Assembly (NCBI RefSeq): GCF_003265705.1
Contig: NW_020312902.1
Span: 9,630,500 to 9,694,499, forward strand
Length of the DNA stretch: 64,000 nucleotides
Source of the DNA: Callorhinus ursinus
Lineage: Eukaryota > Chordata > Mammalia > Carnivora > Otariidae
Direction: 5' to 3'
Positions 33,761 through 44,332 of this stretch are shown piece by piece; position 1 is the stretch's first letter; the number at the start of each line of letters is the position of its first letter. The notes under the pieces are model-generated. The model saw only the letters and a program-made list of their open reading frames with translations, made no database searches and was not told the origin of the DNA. Made by a program: the position numbers and the translations under genes.

Positions 33761-36125
33761 AAAAATCTTCCTGCTCAATATAGCCACATGCTTGGATTCT
33801 GCTTCCACCTATATGCTTAGAACTTTGACATCTGAATCTCCAATAACATCAGTCCTGCAATTCTGACCTGTCCATCTGCTTATTTGCCTGACACCACCTA
33901 TTTGACATCCAGAAACACCTCAAAATAAAAGTGAAAAAAAAAGGAGAGGAGAAAATTCTCTCTTCCTGTTTCACTCCTTCTCCACAGGCCTCCTATTGTT
34001 CTTATAATCTTCATTGCAATGAAGAGTGACCACTCTATCTCAAAACTTTACTCTTAGAAATTCTTAACCCTCAAATAGCTAAAGAAAAACTTAAATCAAA
34101 ATAAAACACTAATTCACTCCAGCAAACTAAGGATGATTAAGTCTGTTGTGTGGCCTCTTGCAAGGATATTGTTGTTATCACCCCGTATATAAAAATACCT
34201 CCTTTTATTTGTACAATCTAGAACATTCTGTATATTTTCAAAGGAATTGATATTTATAAATATCAGGTCTCAGTAAAAAAAGGTGATGGAGAGACAGTGG
34301 GAGGTATTTTCCAATTAGAGAAGCTGTCTGGCTTCAGTCACTTATCACCAGTCACTTCACTAGCATCTCCTCTAAAAAGTAACTTGAGCTGGCCCAGGTA
34401 TCTCCCACACTCAGCACATAGTAGATGTTTAGTAAGAATAAACACCCAGATATATAAATGAATGTATAATTGAATGGATGCCTTGTGTGTAGTGAATCCA
34501 AAAAAGTGGACCTGCCCTCATGCACAGCTGGACTAGCTGCCTCCTAAACCACAAAACTCCCGGACATTACCTTGATACCACAGCTGAGGATATGTGAATT
34601 TGGCCCTGACTCAGATGACTGAAAATAAATTTCCTATGAACTCTAGACCATCTTATGGATAGCTTTCGTTTATGGATCTCAAACCATTAGTAGGGAAACC
34701 TAGCTCTATGGGTCTCTGAAATCATGAAACAAAACTTCCAAAGTTAGAGTGCAGAATTTGGAGGGATAACAGAAATTTGAACTTTATTTTTAATAGAACC
34801 AAACAACACATTCAGCCTTTTTTCTGGTCCACCCTTCAAAAAGCCTTAGGTCTTGAATTACTGAACCTTTTATCCTGACACTAATGACATGAAAGATTTG
34901 GGCAATGGACTGTGGGCTTTTCTAAATTGACTTTGTCCTGTAACAATCTTTCTACATTGAGATACCTCACTTCAAAGAGAACTCTTAGTTGGATTCTAAC
35001 ACTACCCTCCTAGGTGGAATAATTAGGCTTTTAGACTTTTACTTAGTATTGAGTCGAGACTATGTGTGTTTACATGTAGTAGTGTATATTTACTTAAAAT
35101 GTTACATGTTATGTATAAAACTCAACATGTGTATATAACTTACACATGTTTACATAACATATATACATGTATATAACATAAATGTGTTTATATATGTGTG
35201 TGTATATGTGTATACATCTGCATGATAACATTGCTCTGGAGCTTTTGCTCTAGAAATTGTTTCAAGAATCACCGAGTTGGAGGTTGCTGCGCAGTTTCTT
35301 CTGCTATGGTATGTGGTGCTACTGTGTTTGCTTGTGTGTTTGGCAACCTGACCCTGAGCTGATTTATGTTTGTCATGCTTGGTAGCAGTTGTGTCAGACG
35401 GTTTAGACTCATGGGTGAGTGGCTGCCAATCTTTAATCATCTCACAAGAAGAGGAATCTTGACTCTACCAAACTTGGCACTTGTTTTCAGGAAGGCCAAC
35501 ACTAACTCAATCTTGTTTTTCGGTTTATTAACCATGTACAGCTTTTACTGGTGCTGAATTTGGGGCAATTAGTCATGAACTTGTGACATATCAGCCTGCC
35601 CTGCACTCTGGAAATAACAGAAATAAGATGAAAGTTTTACTCAAAATCCTTAAGAAGCTCATTCTGAAAGAGCTGGTTAATCAGGATATAGATGAGAAAC
35701 TTTCTAGCAGAAGGAGGGAACAGCTGTAGACAACATATACTAATCTTATTTTATAAGGAAATGGCTACATGCAATTAGAGGAAAATCCTTACAGGGAATG
35801 ACACCGCATTCTTAGGAAAGGGTATGAATTAAGGGTAATGTCCTTTTGAAACACATTTGGAATTGATTCAGTACAGAGAACTAAGAATAAAATACAGCCT
35901 CCTTCATTTACTCCAAATCCTTTGAAATATTAAAAAGGATATTGAAAAAAGCCATAAGCATTCTTGAATATAGAAAGATAACCTTCAATGAATGAGCAAC
36001 TGTGAAGAATCCTAAGCAGATGGAAAGTGAAATGAAATAAATTGAAGAAGGGAACCACAGCTCTGGCATGCGCATCAGAGGACTGCTGCAGGAGGAGAGG
36101 ATGGGGACCCTCTCTTAAGAGTCCT
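33761..36125. other. unassigned intergenic sequence with an AT/TG-rich patch
   Basis: Mostly unassigned. A weak L2-like 3' end is suspected at 34340-34445 ('cagcacatagtagatgtttagtaagaataaacacc'). 35085-35220 is an ACATGT/TATATG-rich low-complexity stretch. A 96-codon minus-strand open frame (35440-35150) partly covers that patch and has no recognised domain. No gene called. Confidence 0.4.
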
Positions 36126-36127
36126 CC

Positions 36128-36400
36128 ATGCCTAGCATTCTACCTTCTTGATAGATATGGAAATTGAGACTCAATTTAAGTAGGTTGTCCAAGTTATAAT
36201 CAGAGATAAACCCAAGAATGTCTCAGTATCAAGCATCTGAGTTAATTGTTCTTATAGATTGCCTCCTTTCTATGTGCCATACTTTATCTAGCATTTCTCA
36301 ATATTTTGTGACAGCAATTCTATGAATTTTCTCCCATTTTATAGATAAGAAAACTGTGTGAGGACCTTAGGTTATTCCAGTGGGACTGTGCTTTCTAAGA
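36128..36400 (+). mobile_element. two adjacent MIR fragments
   Basis: First fragment, 36128-36245: 'agatatggaaattgagactcaatttaagtaggttgtccaagttataatcagagataaaccc'. Second, 36255-36400: 'tttctatgtgccatactttatctagcatttctc', '...ctatgaattttctcccattttatagataagaaaactgtgtgagg'. Both plus orientation. They may be one disrupted copy or two. Confidence 0.6.
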
Positions 36401-37044
36401 GTCTGTTCTTAAAACCTACTCTTTCTTCATCTTTCTCCCTATAATAATTTTAGTAAAAAGTCAGATAAAGATTATAGGCCTTCTAAATCTACCCTGTCCC
36501 CTCTTTTTATTGGGAAAGTTAATCTCCATTCTGCAATAACATCATTATGGATGTGTGCCTGATGTTGTCTTTTGTAACTACATTTTACTGGTAAAATAAA
36601 GAATGTTAATATTGTAAGTATTTATTTGATCCTGATTTTATATACTAGCCTTTGGCCCTGGCCATTGGGTTCACATATATGAAGCCTGCTCTGACATAGC
36701 TTGACATGAAAAAAAATCAATCTGAAGTATTATTGTTATAATTCTGCAGGTATCACTGAGGATTTAGAAAATGGGTTTTATGTTTTTAATTTTAGAGGGT
36801 AAAATGATGGCTTAATGACAGGAGAATCAGCACCAATCTTCAGAGATCCAAAAGTCTTATGGGGGAGAGGTCCCTTACTTAAGAAACCTAGCAAATGCAA
36901 AGCAGAGTTGCAAAGCTGATGCATTAGTGGGTAATTATCATTTTCTAAAAAGGTCTTCTGATTTACAATGGAGTTAAATTGGGAGGCTCTTTAAGTGGCA
37001 ACTTTAAGTTTTTAAGTGTTGGTTTATAGTCCACAGTCAAGGAG

Positions 37045-37077
37045 AGGATCTAAAGGAGATTTAAAAGCCAACTATAG
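37045..37077 (+). mobile_element. older L1 3' UTR, left part (pre-insertion locus)
   Basis: The bases up to the 14-bp AAAGCCAACTATAG (37064-37077) join perfectly in sense to those after 38151 (TTGGTAATACTGTG...), giving the older-L1 3' UTR phrase 'gactatagttaataatactgt'-like. So the 37078-38151 block was inserted into this older L1. Confidence 0.6.
37064..37077 (+). repeat. target-site duplication of the 37078-38137 composite insertion
   Basis: AAAGCCAACTATAG is repeated without mismatch at 38138-38151. It brackets L1 3' UTR, 440 bp of other sequence and a CAN-SINE as one unit. Confidence 0.85.
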
Positions 37078-38137
37078 GTGGGGAGTGGGAGGGATAGGGT
37101 GGCTGGATGATAGACATTGGGGAGGGTATGTGCTATGGTGAGTGCTGTGAATTGTGTAAGACTGTTGAATCACAGACCCGTACCTCTGAAACAAATAATA
37201 CATTATACGTTAAAAAAAAAAAAAAAAAGGAGATAGCAGGAAGGGAAAAACGAAGGGGGGGAATCGGAGGGGTAGACGAACCATGAGAGACTATGGACTT
37301 TGAGAAACAAATTGAGGGTTCTAGAGGGGACGGGGTGAGGGGATGGGTTAGCCTGGTGATGGGTATTAAAGAGGGCATGTATTTAATGGAGCACTGGGTG
37401 TTATATGCAAACAATGAATCATGGAACACTGCATCAAAAACTAATGATGTAATGTATGGTGATTAACATAACATAATAAAAAAAGAAAAGAAAACTAATC
37501 TACAGTAACAGAAAACATATGCATAGTTGCCTATGGGGGCCAATGATTAATTGAAAGTGGAAATGAAAGACCATTCAAAGTGATGGAAATGTTTTATATC
37601 TTAATTTAGAGTGGTGGAAATATGGTATATACATTCATGAAAACTCATTGAGTTGTATATTTAGGATAGGTGCATTTCACTGTATGTAAATTTTACCTCA
37701 ATTAAGAGAGAGGATATAGGAAACAGGAGAAAGGAAGAGAGGAGGGAAAGAAAGGGAGAGTGGAGAGAACAGTTATAGGAGCTACTTATAAAGTAGAATC
37801 TATAGATTTGACATCTTGTAGGATATAAGATCAGGAAGAGGAAGGGGTCCAAAACAACAAAAGGTGGAAGAGTAATATTCTGCAAGAATATCACTGACTT
37901 TAAAGCCAGATAGATGTTTAAGAGGTTCCTCCAAGGGGCACCTGGGTGTCTCAGTCATTAAGCGTCTGCCTTCAGCTCAGGTCATGATCCCAGGGTCCTG
38001 GGATCTAGCCCCGTATCGGGCTCCCTGCTCAGCGGGAAGCCTGCTTCTCCCTCTCCCACTCCCCCTGCTGTGTTCCCTCTCTCACTGTGTCTCTCTCTGT
38101 CAAATAAATAAATAAAATCTTTAAAAATAAATAAATG
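37078..38137 (+). mobile_element. composite insertion: L1 3' UTR with 3'-transduced flank ending in a CAN-SINE tail
   Basis: Order inside the 14-bp duplication: (1) 37078-37490, 5'-truncated young L1 3' UTR with both modules and its own A-rich end; (2) 37491-37934, sequence that contains a piece of an older L1 3' end (about 37560-37700: 'atggtatatacattcatgaaaactcattgagttg') and a GA-rich stretch; (3) 37935-38137, a plus-oriented CAN-SINE ending in AATAAATAAATAAAATCTTTAAAAA and an A-rich tail. Neither the L1 nor the SINE has a duplication of its own. The simplest reading is one retrotransposition of an L1 transcript that read past its own end and was polyadenylated at a downstream CAN-SINE. 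Confidence 0.75.
37935..38137 (+). mobile_element. CAN-SINE at the 3' end of the composite insertion
   Basis: Head GGGGCACCTGGGTGTCTCAG, CT-rich body, tail with AATAAATAAATAAAATCTTT. The sequence just left of it ('aagaggttcctcc') is not repeated right of its tail, so it did not insert here by itself. Instead the right border coincides with the 14-bp duplication of the whole composite. Confidence 0.93.
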
Positions 38138-38365
38138 AAAGCCAACTATAGTTGGTAATACTGTGTCACATGTTTGAAAGTTGTGGGGAGAGTGGATATT
38201 GAAAATTCTCATCCCAAGAAAAAACTTTTTTGCAACTATGTATGGTGACAGATTTTAACTAGACTTTCCTGATGTATACAAATATCAAATCATTATGTTG
38301 TAAACCTGAAACTAATATAATGTTGTATGTCAGTTATACAACAACAATAATAAAAACCTTAATGA
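38138..38365 (+). mobile_element. older L1 3' UTR, right part
   Basis: Older-L1 3' end: 'gttggtaatactgtgtcacatgtttgaaagttgtggggagagtggatattgaaaattctcatc', '...aactatgtatggtgacagattttaactagac', ending 'gtcagttatacaacaacaataataaaaacc'. Continues the locus interrupted at 37077. Confidence 0.8.
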
Positions 38366-38384
38366 TGCCCGTATATTTGCAAAA

Positions 38385-38590
38385 GAGTTTGCAAACCAGT
38401 GACCATAGAGGAACACTGGCCCACAGACATATTTTGTTTGGCCCACATAACCGTGGAACCATCATGTTTTAAATTTGAATTCGTTGTCAATATTTAAAAG
38501 TTGGATTTTTCACATAAACATTAAGATTTCTGGCTTCTGTTGAAAAATCAAGATCAGGCAACACAGGGCAGGATTTCCCAAGAGCAGCCA
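38385..38590. mobile_element. possible hAT-type DNA transposon relic
   Basis: Phrases such as 'gtttgcaaaccagtgacc', 'ctggcccacagacatattttgtttggcccacata' and 'atatttaaaagttggatttttcac' resemble hAT/Charlie-group non-autonomous elements ('tttggcccrca' blocks). Family and strand uncertain. Confidence 0.4.
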
Positions 38591-38969
38591 TCAGATGGAG
38601 CTCCATAACAGCTACCCATTATAGAGGGACCTTACCTCTCCAGTTTGACACAATCCTCACATTCATAAGTCATGTTGATAGTACGTATCTTTGATATGAG
38701 GTGATGAGAATGTCACTTTATCTCTGTGTTTGCCCTCCCATAACCCCAGTTTAATCATGACAAAATCAGACAAATCCCAATTGAGGAGCTTTCTACAAAA
38801 TACTGACGAGTACTCCTCAAAATTATCAAAGTTATCATAAACAAGAAAAGTCTGAGAAATTGTTACAGGAGATATGGTGAATAAATGTAATATGGCATTC
38901 TTGATGGGATCATGGAACAGAAAAATGACACTAGGTAAAAACTAAGAAAATTCAAATAAAATATGTACG

Positions 38970-39105
38970 TTTTTCAGCTTTATTGACGTATAACTGACAA
39001 ACTTGTACTTAAACTGTACATCATGATGATTTGATTTATCTATACATTGTGAAAGGATTCCTCCTATCTAATTAATTGACATATCCATCACCTCATATTT
39101 AGTAT

Positions 39106-39148
<43 letters not shown>

Positions 39149-39365
39149 TTTTTGGTGGGAACATTTGTGTTCTCTCTTAACAAGTCCCAATTGTGCCACA
39201 TGGTGTTGTTGGCTATGGTGGCCATGTTTTACACTGGATATTCAGATCTCATTTGTCTTACCACTAAAAGTTGGCACCCTTTTACCAGCCTCTCCCTATC
39301 CACCCCCCATTCCCAGCTCTTGGCAATTACTTTTCTATTCTGTTTCTTTGAGTGAACAAGTAAAG
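38970..39365 (-). mobile_element. older L1 3' UTR, minus orientation, with TTTA expansion
   Basis: Older-L1 3' UTR on the minus strand: 'cagctttattgacgtataactgacaa', 'catatccatcacctcatattta', '...caccccccattcccagctcttggcaattacttttctattctgtttctttgag'. A (TTTA)n microsatellite lies within it at 39105-39152. Confidence 0.82.
39105..39152. repeat. (TTTA)n microsatellite
   Basis: About 12 perfect TTTA units inside an L1 3' UTR. Confidence 0.95.
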
Positions 39366-39850
39366 TTTTAAAAAAAAAGCATTGAGCTAAATGAAACAAA
39401 CTGTTTCATACTGGATATATTTTTCAAACAAAGATATGGTATTTTTGAAATAATTGACACAGATCAAGATAGGCAAATGCTATTTTACTCATAACATTTC
39501 AGCATATCAACTGAGGCTTGTTCAGTGAATGACATGAGTTTAACATTTTTAATTTTTTTTTTGAGAAACCTCGATACTGTAGGGATTTTGGTTGCTTCTC
39601 AAATGACACATTCTGTCTTTGCTGAGTTGTCATCTCCTTCTAAGAAAGTAACCTAGATGTTTCCAGTTGAGTCTGAGGTGAAGAGGACTCTGAGGGTTCA
39701 GTGTTTGAGCTAAATTCATACCGTTCTGGAATGACATAAATGCATTCTGGCTCCAGTAACCACATTTGACCTAGGACACTACAGTGAAGCTTTGGAATTC
39801 TGTATCTCAGATCATGCCAGCCTTCCTCTAGAAGACTTTATGAAGTTTTT

Positions 39851-40044
39851 TTTTAAAGATTTTTCTTTATTTATTGAGAGAGGGAGAGAATGGTAGAGAG
39901 AGAGCATGAGAGGGAAGAAGGTCAGAGGGAGAAGCAGACTCCCTGCTGATCAGGGAGCCCGATGCGGGACTCGATCCTGGGACTCCAGGATCATGACCTG
40001 AGCCGAAGGCAGTTGCTTAACCAACTGAACCACCCAGGCACCCA
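39851..40044 (-). mobile_element. CAN-SINE with perfect target-site duplication
   Basis: Minus orientation, from the T-tail (TTTAAAGATTTTTCTTTATTTATTGAGAG) to the head complement (AACTGAACCACCCAGGCACCC). Flanked by a perfect 16-bp duplication ACTTTATGAAGTTTTT (39835-39850 and 40045-40060). The intact duplication argues for a recent insertion. Confidence 0.97.
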
Positions 40045-40060
40045 ACTTTATGAAGTTTTT

Positions 40061-40435
40061 AATCCTGATTTTGCCCATCTAATTCTGTAGCAACCCTATA
40101 CACCGCATTCATTACCACCTCCTCACATTTACCTATATTGTCCTTCCCCTCATCCACTCATTCATCGATATTTTACATCCTGTCACATTACTCTTCCCAG
40201 ATAATTTTTTTCCACACTTGTCTCACCCATGAAACCCCTTGAGTACTTTTCATCGGAATTACTCATGTTAATACTTAATCGTATTTATCGTGTTTCATAC
40301 CTTGATTTCTTTTTATATCCAAGGCCCTAATTAACAACTCATATCAAGAGGCTAGGAATAATAATCTGAATTCTCCATGGTCCTCAGTGGTATTCTACAC
40401 CTCAAGTTCTTGCTTATATCTCTCCATTGATTTCT
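40061..40435. other. unassigned intergenic sequence
   Basis: Nothing recognised. Confidence 0.35.
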
Positions 40436-40439
40436 TAAT

Positions 40440-40600
40440 GCTCAGTACATACACAATTTCAGTGTGTCTCACTTGTTGAAAAGGCAGATTCCTGGGTTCC
40501 AATTCAAGAGATGTGATTCAGCTGATTTTGGATGAATTTAGAAATGTATCTTTGTGACTCCAAAGAAAGTGAATCAAATACCAAACTCTGAGAAATCCTT
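40440..40600 (+). mobile_element. MER5A-like hAT-Charlie relic
   Basis: 'gtgtctcacttgttgaaaaggcagattcctgggttccaattcaagagatgtgattcagctgattttggatgaatttagaaatgtatc' follows MER5A ('aaatgcagattcctgggcc...gattctgattcag...aatttgcatt'). Confidence 0.65.
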
Positions 40601-41363
40601 CTACAGATCCTTCAACCTCTTCTATTTATATAACTTTAAGGCACCAGAAAGTACTATCCCAAAAAATGACTACACCTCTGCTCCTCTAGCCTAAATTTTT
40701 GGTGGCCATGCAGCCCCCAAATATTTGCTATAAGACACAGAATCAAAACTGCCCAAAATGTAGAAAGGAGATAGACTGATAAAAGTATGAAGTCTCTAGA
40801 AACATGGCTCCCTGAGATTGGAGACAGGTGAATGGTCCAGATTTTTGGAACAAGTAGATTTTCCAACTTGTGGCTTTAGTAGTGGCAAAAACTCTCATAA
40901 CACCCACTGAGGTGTACAGTCATTAATTCAAGGATTTTAACAGGTTTTGAAAATAACATCAGTTGTGATCCCAACCATTTATTGATTTATTTAGCAAATT
41001 ATTCATATTTTTAAATGCCTTAATGTTGGGGCACATTAGTCATAAAATATTCAGCTCCAACCAGGATCCAAGCTGAGTATGTGATTGAGTCACCAGGTCA
41101 CGGGGTGCTTTTCACATTTCCCATAGAAGAAGATTTGGGACAGAGAGCTTGTATTAGGGCAGGATTTTGATGCAATTCGGAGGGACAACTAGTGTTTGGT
41201 CATGAGTCAGTAGTCATTAGCAGTCCAGTGAGGCATTCACTTTGAGAAATTTCAGAAACTAGGAATTAAGGAGGCACATAAGACAGAATACGTGTAGCAG
41301 TTTTATACAATGAGAAAAGACCCACATTAGATGTTGAGACATCTAGGTTCTAGTGCTTAAGTT
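40601..41363. other. unassigned intergenic sequence
   Basis: No gene or repeat family recognised. Confidence 0.35.
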
Positions 41364-41379
41364 AAAAATGTTAGTGGCA

Positions 41380-41570
41380 GGGGCGCCTGGGTGGCTCAGT
41401 CCATTAAGAGTCTGCCTTCGGCTTAGGTTATGATCTCAGGGTCCTGGGATTGAGCCCTGCTTTGGGCTCCCTGCTCAGCGGGGAGCCTGCTTCTCCCTCT
41501 CCCTCTGCCTGCTGCTTGCTCCCCCTGCTTGTGCTCTCTCTCTGTCAAATAAATAAATAAAATCTTAAAA
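41380..41570 (+). mobile_element. CAN-SINE with perfect target-site duplication
   Basis: Near-consensus head GGGGCGCCTGGGTGGCTCAG, body with 'gggctccctgctcagcggggagcctgcttctccctc' and tail AAATAAATAAATAAAATCTT. Perfect 16-bp duplication AAAAATGTTAGTGGCA at 41364-41379 and 41571-41586. Retained CpGs in the head (GGGGCGCCTGG) and the perfect duplication make it one of the youngest insertions in the window. It carries the pol III boxes of the tRNA-like head, AATAAA and the TCTT terminator. Confidence 0.98.
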
Positions 41571-41584
41571 AAAAATGTTAGTGG

Positions 41585-41800
41585 CAAATATTTGTTAAGT
41601 ACTTGCCATATACCAGGAACTAAGCTAACAGTCTTATTAGTTATCTAATTTAATCTTTACTGAAGTATAGTCAGATGGATACTATCTCATTTATTTTATA
41701 AACATAAGATCCCAAGTCTCAAAAACATAAAATAACTTGCCCATGTTAATGGCTAGTAAATGGCAAGATGGGGACTTTAAACCAGGAAATTTATTAGACT
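41585..41800 (+). mobile_element. MIR SINE
   Basis: Plus-orientation MIR directly after the CAN-SINE: 'aaatatttgttaagtacttgccatataccaggaactaagctaacag', '...ggatactatctcatttattttataaacataagatcccaag', 'aataacttgcccatgttaatggctagtaaatggcaagatggggactttaaaccagg'. Confidence 0.82.
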
Positions 41801-43279
41801 TTCTTCACCCTCTCCTGGCACGTTAGGGGACCTAGGTACATCTTCATACAAGTAAAAAATACATATATATATATTTATGCCAGTCCTTTTCAATTTCATA
41901 GTAAATATGAATATTTCATGTTAAATGAAAGATATGGAAGTGCTTATAAAAATACATAATACTATTCCATGGGGGAGCATAGCAAACTTAAGTGCCTACA
42001 AAGGCCAGGCAGAAAATATAAGCCTAATCTACTAGCACATTGTTACTATGTGGAAGTGTAGACCCAAAATTATAAGATTTCTAATTTTTCAGAAAAATCT
42101 ATGAATCTTTAGTCCAATGGACATTTTCTAACTATTAAATATAGGTTCAAATTAAAACATCAACAGCAAAAGGAATTAAGTCTATGAAGGTCAACAAGCC
42201 AAGCCTAGAAGCTTCTGGCTTGAGACATCTGTACCATATAAGCAGGAAATCGTGTTTTCAGAAACAGTCACTGCCCTAGAGAACAAAGATATATACTGGT
42301 TATACCAACTTTAGTAAGGCATATGACCTCCTAGGGCTTCAAGTGCCTCAACTATGACTATTCTCCCAATGCTCTGTATACCTACTCCTGCCTCAATCTA
42401 AAATCTCAGATGTTCATAATAAAACCATGGTATTGAATTTGAGCAGTTTATAAGATGACTGAGATGTAAAACACTTTGATAAAACAAAAAGGAAAAAGAC
42501 TTGAAGATCCTTTTGTAGCAGATGACAGACGAGTCCAAATAAGCTCTTATATGGACTTTTGGTATTCTTTTCCCAACTGAAGGAGAGATTAGATTAAACC
42601 AATGAAAAATTCCAAAGGTGGTCCAGTGGTCAGAGTGTAGGGGTATGCAGGCAGCTGGAACTTTGGCAGTAGAATATAGTTGGCAAGGATTAGGTAAACA
42701 TGAATTTGGGATTTTGGAATTGGCAATTTGGTGAGCTATGTATTAGTCTAGAGGAGAGAAGACTTGTGGGATAGCTGTGATTTTAAATAGATGAATGCTA
42801 TCAGACACAAAGATGGGTTGATTTTTTTTTTCTGCATGACAGAGTCAACTAGAGGTTTGAATTTGCATCAGTGGATGAGGATGCTGGAGAGAAATCTTGT
42901 TTGGGGAGAAAGAATCACTTCTTAAAGCTGTTTATATAGACAGGTGCTTCAAGAGGCATTTTGAGTTCACTATTGTAAGTATTTAAACAGAAGTTACAGA
43001 AACACTTGGCACCAATACTGCAAAAAGGATTTGAGCAATGTCATTTAGAGTTGGAGGAATGGGATGGTGGTTTGCAAGAATCACTCACTGCCCATTAGAC
43101 ACCCAGAGGATGGTTTGGCATGGAGTAAGCACAGTATCTAGTTCAATATGAGTGACGTTCATATATGAATGGATGAAAAACATGCATTTCTTATCAAGCA
43201 GATCCAGGTGATTCTGTTGAAACCACCTGTCTGCAGAAACACTGAAGTAGACCTCCTCATCCCAGGATTATCAGAAAAG
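41801..43279. other. unassigned intergenic sequence
   Basis: 1.5 kb with a short (AT)n patch at 41861-41872 and no gene or repeat family recognised. Confidence 0.35.
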
Positions 43280-43455
43280 GAAGTAAAAACTGATCATGAA
43301 CATCTACTAAGCAAATGCTTTGTTCCAGGTACCAGCTATTTGCATCATATTTATTTCACTGAGTGAGCACTCATCCTTACTGTTTCATAGATGATTAAAG
43401 TGAGGGTTCAAAAATTTAAATAAATGGTAATCATGAGGTTTAGGGGTAAGTGAAG
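43280..43455 (+). mobile_element. possible MIR fragment
   Basis: 'catctactaagcaaatgctttgttccaggtaccagc', '...tcatccttactgtttcatagatgattaaagtgagggttcaaaaatttaaataaatgg' follow MIR order in plus orientation. Diverged. Confidence 0.55.
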
Positions 43456-44306
43456 AAGCAGAAATCTGAATTTGGAGGTTTGCTCCAAAACCTCTTAACT
43501 CATACTGTGCATAGTGTTTTACTCTGCCACAGATTTTGCTTTTGGAGGCAGGGATCTGATAAGGCATGGGCTGAGGCGATACTCTCAGGAAAAGACTAAT
43601 AATACCTTTGCCAGGTTTTCAAGCACTGGATTCTGTAATGTCTTCTCCCTCAAACTGAAGAATATTGTGGCAGCCTTTTACCCCCTTGCCACTGAGGTGG
43701 GGTCTGTAAGTATATGAGTAAATTAAATCAAGGGGCAAGGGCAAAGAGAAGATGAAGTGAGGCAACAAAAGTATTATTTTCCAAACAGAATGGTATTTAC
43801 CTACTAGTGCTCTAGGCTGACTGCCCACATTCAATCAATGCTGTCCTTAGAGCCACACAAACTCCATAATGAATATGAAAAAACAAACCTAATAATACAA
43901 ACATAAGCAAAATGACCCGTTTCAAAAGGAGATGGGGGCAGTGCCTGAAGCATTGAACATTTTAATTTTCAATGTCTCCACAGTGGCAGCAAGGCAGAGT
44001 AGTATCTATGTGCTAAGCAGAGTATTTTGTTCACTTCTTTAATTTATTCTTTTCTTTAGGGTAGGACAAGGCGAATGTGAAGGATTTTCATTTGTAACAA
44101 GGAGACCAAATTTTGCTAAATTGAAATGGTCTCCAGGTTATAAAAGTTGGCCTTGGCCTTCACTCTTTTTACTTATTCTCAACAAATCAATGTTCAATTT
44201 TGTTGCTTCAGCTCTTTTAACAGAGATGCTTGAAGATGGCATGAGAAATGGCCAGTGATGCATATAATTTGTTGCAGATTACAAATAGCTGAGTCAAGTT
44301 CAATAG
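43456..44306. other. unassigned intergenic sequence
   Basis: No gene or repeat family recognised. Confidence 0.35.
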
Positions 44307-44332
44307 ACACACACACACACACACACACACAC
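44307..44332. repeat. (CA)n microsatellite
   Basis: About 13 AC units, uninterrupted. Confidence 0.95.

Noticed and set aside
35150..35440. 96-codon minus-strand open frame rich in K, H, S and T, considered as a retrocopy fragment
   Set aside because: No family recognised, no A-tail or duplication, and its end lies in low-complexity ACATGT sequence.
37935..38137. CAN-SINE as an independent insertion
   Set aside because: The sequence left of the SINE is not repeated to its right. The only duplication pairs the L1 left edge with the SINE right edge.
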